DNA from: an uncultured SAR116 cluster alpha proteobacterium
GTDB taxonomy: Bacteria; Pseudomonadota; Alphaproteobacteria; Puniceispirillales; Marisalimonadaceae
Assembly (NCBI GenBank): GCA_902616005.1
Contig: CACMRG010000011.1
Location: forward strand, 1-46,655
Length of the DNA stretch: 46,655 nucleotides
Direction: 5' to 3'
Under the pieces are notes generated by a model. It was not told the DNA's origin. It searched no databases and saw only the letters and a list, made by a program, of their open reading frames with translations. Shown in pieces: positions 44,361 to 46,655 of the stretch. Position 1 is the first letter of the stretch. Each line of letters starts with the position of its first letter. Both the position numbers and the translations under genes were made by a program.

Positions 44361-46655
44361 ATGCTAGAAAACAAACCTATAGATTGTTTTATAGGAAATA
44401 ACATCAGTAGAGTTGAAGATGACAAACTTCTTAATGGTAAAGGACAGTTTGGAAGTGATACTCCGTTTAAACCAGATGCTCTTCATGCGGTGGTATTAAG
44501 GTCAGAATATGCCTCAGCAAAAATTAAAAAAATAAATTTTTCAAAAGTACAAAAACTTAAAGGTGTTTATAAAATTATTACTGGGAAAGATTTTAGTAAA
44601 ATATCCAACCCACTTTTATCTGTTATTCGAACAGAATTTAAAACTTGGTGTTGTGCTATTGATGAAGTTCATTATGTAGGCGAACCAATAGCTATAATAT
44701 TAGCAACCTCTAGGTATATCGGTGAAGATGCACTTCAGTTGATAGATGTGGAATATTCGGTTAATCAACCAGTAATTTCAATAAAAGATGCACTAAATAC
44801 AACAACAAAATTTGTACATAAAAAATATTATAAGTCGAATGTAGTTAGTGATAGAAATTTTGAATATGGGGAACCAAATAAATTTTTTACTAAATCCCAT
44901 AAAGTTGTCGAAATTGAAGTGGAATATCCAAGAAATAGCTGTACTCCTCTTGAAGGATTCGTTGTTCAAAGTGAATATGATAATGCAAGTGGTGTTTATA
45001 ATGTTAAGTCTAATTTTCAAGGTCCTTTTAGTTTACACTCTGTTTTATCTCGCGCTCTTAAAGTTGAAGAAGGAAATTTAAGGCTAATATCTTTTGAAAA
45101 CTCTGGAGGTAGTTTTGGTATTAAACAAGCTATAATGCCAATGATTATTTTAACATGTTTAGCCTCAAGATTATCTAACAAACAGGTTGTATGGGTTGAA
45201 GATAGAATTGAGCACCTTACAGCAGCTTCATCTGCTACTGGAAGATTGACAAAGATAAAAGCAAGTATTAATGACCAAGGTACCATTCATGCATTAGATT
45301 ATGATCAGATTGATGATGTTGGTGCTTATCCTAGAGCTCCAGAACCGGCATCACTTTACAGAATGCATGGTAATCTTAGTGGAGCATATAAAGTTAAAAA
45401 TATTAGATGTAGAAACAGAGTTATTCTTACTAATAAAACCCCTTCAGGCCTTAATAGAGGATTTGGAGGTCCTCAACACTATTTTGCATTAGAAAGACTA
45501 GTACATCAAATTGCAGTAGAATTAAAATTAAATGTGCTTGATGTTATAAAAATTAATCTTCTTGAAAAAAATCAATTCCCATATAAATCTCCTTCTGGGG
45601 CATTGTTAGATTCGGGTAATTTTCAAAAACTAGTAAAAAAAGTAACTGAGTCCTCTAGTTATAAAAAAATATTAAAGAACAAAAATAATTCAATAAAGAA
45701 TGGTAAAATTTATGGTATTGGATATTCTGCAATAATTGAACCTTCTATATCAAATATGGGATATGTAACAACTGCTTTACCTTATCAAGATAGAGAAAAG
45801 ACTGGACATAAAGGAGGCGCTTTAGCTTCAACAAGTGTATCGATTGGTCCAACAGGCAGCGTATATGTAACTTGTGACAGTTTGCCTCAAGGTCAAGGTC
45901 ATGAAACAATTTTGTCACAAATTGTTGCCGATGTTTTTCGAGTAAAATTGAATGAAATTTTTGTAAATTCAACTCATGATACGCACAAAGATTCCTGGTC
46001 TATAGCCGCTGGTAATTATTCAAGTAGATTTGCAGGAGCAGTAGCTGGATCTGCTTATAATGCGGCCATCAATCTTAAGAAAAAACTACAAAAAATTGCA
46101 GCTAGTGAACTTAATTGTAAAAGTGAAAATGTTTTATTCGATAAAGGAAAAGTTTTTGACAAAAAAAATTGCGATAACTATTTAAAATTCAAAAGGCTCG
46201 CTGGAATACCTCATTGGTCTCCAGGAAATTTACCAGAAAATTTAAATCCAAGTTTGAAAGAAACTTGCTTTTGGGGTGCTGAAGAATTAAGCCCTCCAAA
46301 CGAAAAAGACGAAATTAATGGATCTCTTGCTTATGGTTTTGTATTTGACGTATGCGGTCTAGAAATTGATCCTATAACTTCTAAAGTCAAAATAGACAAA
46401 TATGTAACTGGTCATGATGCTGGAAAGATTCTTAATCCGCTTTTAGCAAATGGGCAAATATATGGGGCATATGCACATGCAGTAGGAGCAGCGCTCCTTG
46501 AGGAATTTAAATATAACAAAAATGGAAGTTTTTTATCTGGATCTTTTCAAGATTATCATATGCCAACTACATGTGAAATAAATGAACCGGAGATTGTTCA
46601 TATAGAAACACCCAGTCCTTTTACTCCACTAGGAGCTAAAGGTCTTGGTGAAGGA
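44361..46655 (+). CDS. Molybdenum hydroxylase large subunit (CoxL/XdhA type), 3' end off the right edge
   Basis: The frame is open for 765 codons from the ATG at 44361 to the last base. It reads as a molybdopterin-binding subunit: R-V-E-D-D-K-L-L-N-G-K-G-Q-F near residues 17-30, V-G-E-P-I-A-I-I-L near 106-114, R-G-F-G-G-P-Q around 366, and L-P-Q-G-Q-G-H-E-T. The sequence stops two codons after A-K-G-L-G-E, so the catalytic Glu (about E764) is present and only a short C-terminal part is missing. The CO dehydrogenase motif A-Y-R-C-S-F-R is absent, so it is not a form I CODH. It is the catalytic partner of the 2Fe-2S subunit at 39650. An FAD subunit is expected beyond the edge. Confidence 0.9.
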   Translation, partial: MLENKPIDCFIGNNISRVEDDKLLNGKGQFGSDTPFKPDALHAVVLRSEYASAKIKKINFSKVQKLKGVYKIITGKDFSKISNPLLSVIRTEFKTWCCAIDEVHYVGEPIAIILATSRYIGEDALQLIDVEYSVNQPVISIKDALNTTTKFVHKKYYKSNVVSDRNFEYGEPNKFFTKSHKVVEIEVEYPRNSCTPLEGFVVQSEYDNASGVYNVKSNFQGPFSLHSVLSRALKVEEGNLRLISFENSGGSFGIKQAIMPMIILTCLASRLSNKQVVWVEDRIEHLTAASSATGRLTKIKASINDQGTIHALDYDQIDDVGAYPRAPEPASLYRMHGNLSGAYKVKNIRCRNRVILTNKTPSGLNRGFGGPQHYFALERLVHQIAVELKLNVLDVIKINLLEKNQFPYKSPSGALLDSGNFQKLVKKVTESSSYKKILKNKNNSIKNGKIYGIGYSAIIEPSISNMGYVTTALPYQDREKTGHKGGALASTSVSIGPTGSVYVTCDSLPQGQGHETILSQIVADVFRVKLNEIFVNSTHDTHKDSWSIAAGNYSSRFAGAVAGSAYNAAINLKKKLQKIAASELNCKSENVLFDKGKVFDKKNCDNYLKFKRLAGIPHWSPGNLPENLNPSLKETCFWGAEELSPPNEKDEINGSLAYGFVFDVCGLEIDPITSKVKIDKYVTGHDAGKILNPLLANGQIYGAYAHAVGAALLEEFKYNKNGSFLSGSFQDYHMPTTCEINEPEIVHIETPSPFTPLGAKGLGEG

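Noticed and set aside
44361-46655. Aerobic carbon monoxide dehydrogenase large subunit
   Set aside because: The active-site loop motif A-Y-R-C-S-F-R of form I CoxL is replaced by R-G-F-G-G-P-Q, as in xanthine dehydrogenase-type enzymes.
1-46655. tRNA genes, rRNA genes, CRISPR arrays, insertion sequences or prophage
   Set aside because: I found no T-loop-like GGTTCGAATC segments outside coding frames, no regularly spaced direct repeats, and no transposase, integrase or phage proteins; nearly every base is accounted for by metabolic genes.

Overview
The window is a gene-dense, AT-rich stretch of a proteobacterial chromosome. Spacers are short, many genes overlap by 1-17 bases, and there are no tRNA or rRNA genes, insertion sequences or CRISPR arrays. 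The gene families are molybdenum hydroxylases, HyuA/HyuB, branched-chain-type ABC transporters, several acyl-CoA dehydrogenases and CoA ligases, AtuA and RraA. Together with the compact low-GC style they suggest a free-living, probably marine, alphaproteobacterium. That placement is an inference from style and content; no phylogenetic marker is present.

Layout. (1) 1-3938, minus strand: a two-partner secretion locus. A TpsB/FhaC-type outer-membrane transporter is followed after 2 bases by a filamentous-haemagglutinin-type TpsA exoprotein that runs off the left edge. (2) 4294-7275: a YciI-like protein and a flavin reductase, a beta-hydroxyacid dehydrogenase, and an SDR. (3) 7340-17680: AtuA and its small partner, a TPP-dependent enzyme, an FMN-dependent 2-hydroxyacid oxidase, an RraA-type aldolase, a two-subunit CoA-transferase, a two-gene acyl-CoA dehydrogenase and a multi-hotdog thioesterase-like protein. 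This looks like peripheral catabolism of hydroxy/oxo acids through CoA esters. (4) 17701-22459: a phosphotransferase and an ACAD10/11-type dehydrogenase with an SDR and a CoA ligase. These are the parts list of the levulinate/4-hydroxyacid (Lva) route. (5) 22474-34884: a second CoA ligase, HyuB, HyuA, then on the plus strand a molybdenum hydroxylase (FAD subunit plus a fused FeS-Mo subunit), a 6-hydroxynicotinate-reductase-like protein, an ApbE-like UPF0280 protein and a BenE-type permease. This is the best candidate for a little-described system: oxidative hydroxylation, reductive dearomatisation and ATP-dependent ring opening of an N-heterocycle. (6) 34980-39628: a complete five-gene Liv-type ABC importer with a strong hairpin after the binding-protein gene. 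(7) 39650-46655: a second molybdenum-hydroxylase set (separate 2Fe-2S and Mo subunits) interleaved with a CoA ligase, a cupin, an HpaB-family flavin monooxygenase and an enoyl-CoA hydratase. The Mo subunit is cut by the right edge. This resembles a heteroaromatic-acid CoA pathway such as 2-furoyl-CoA oxidation, with extra genes.

Overall the region reads as a catabolic island for import and dismantling of (hetero)aromatic and hydroxylated organic acids, with an adhesin/exoprotein system at one end. No transcriptional regulator is encoded in the window. Substrates cannot be fixed from the sequence alone.
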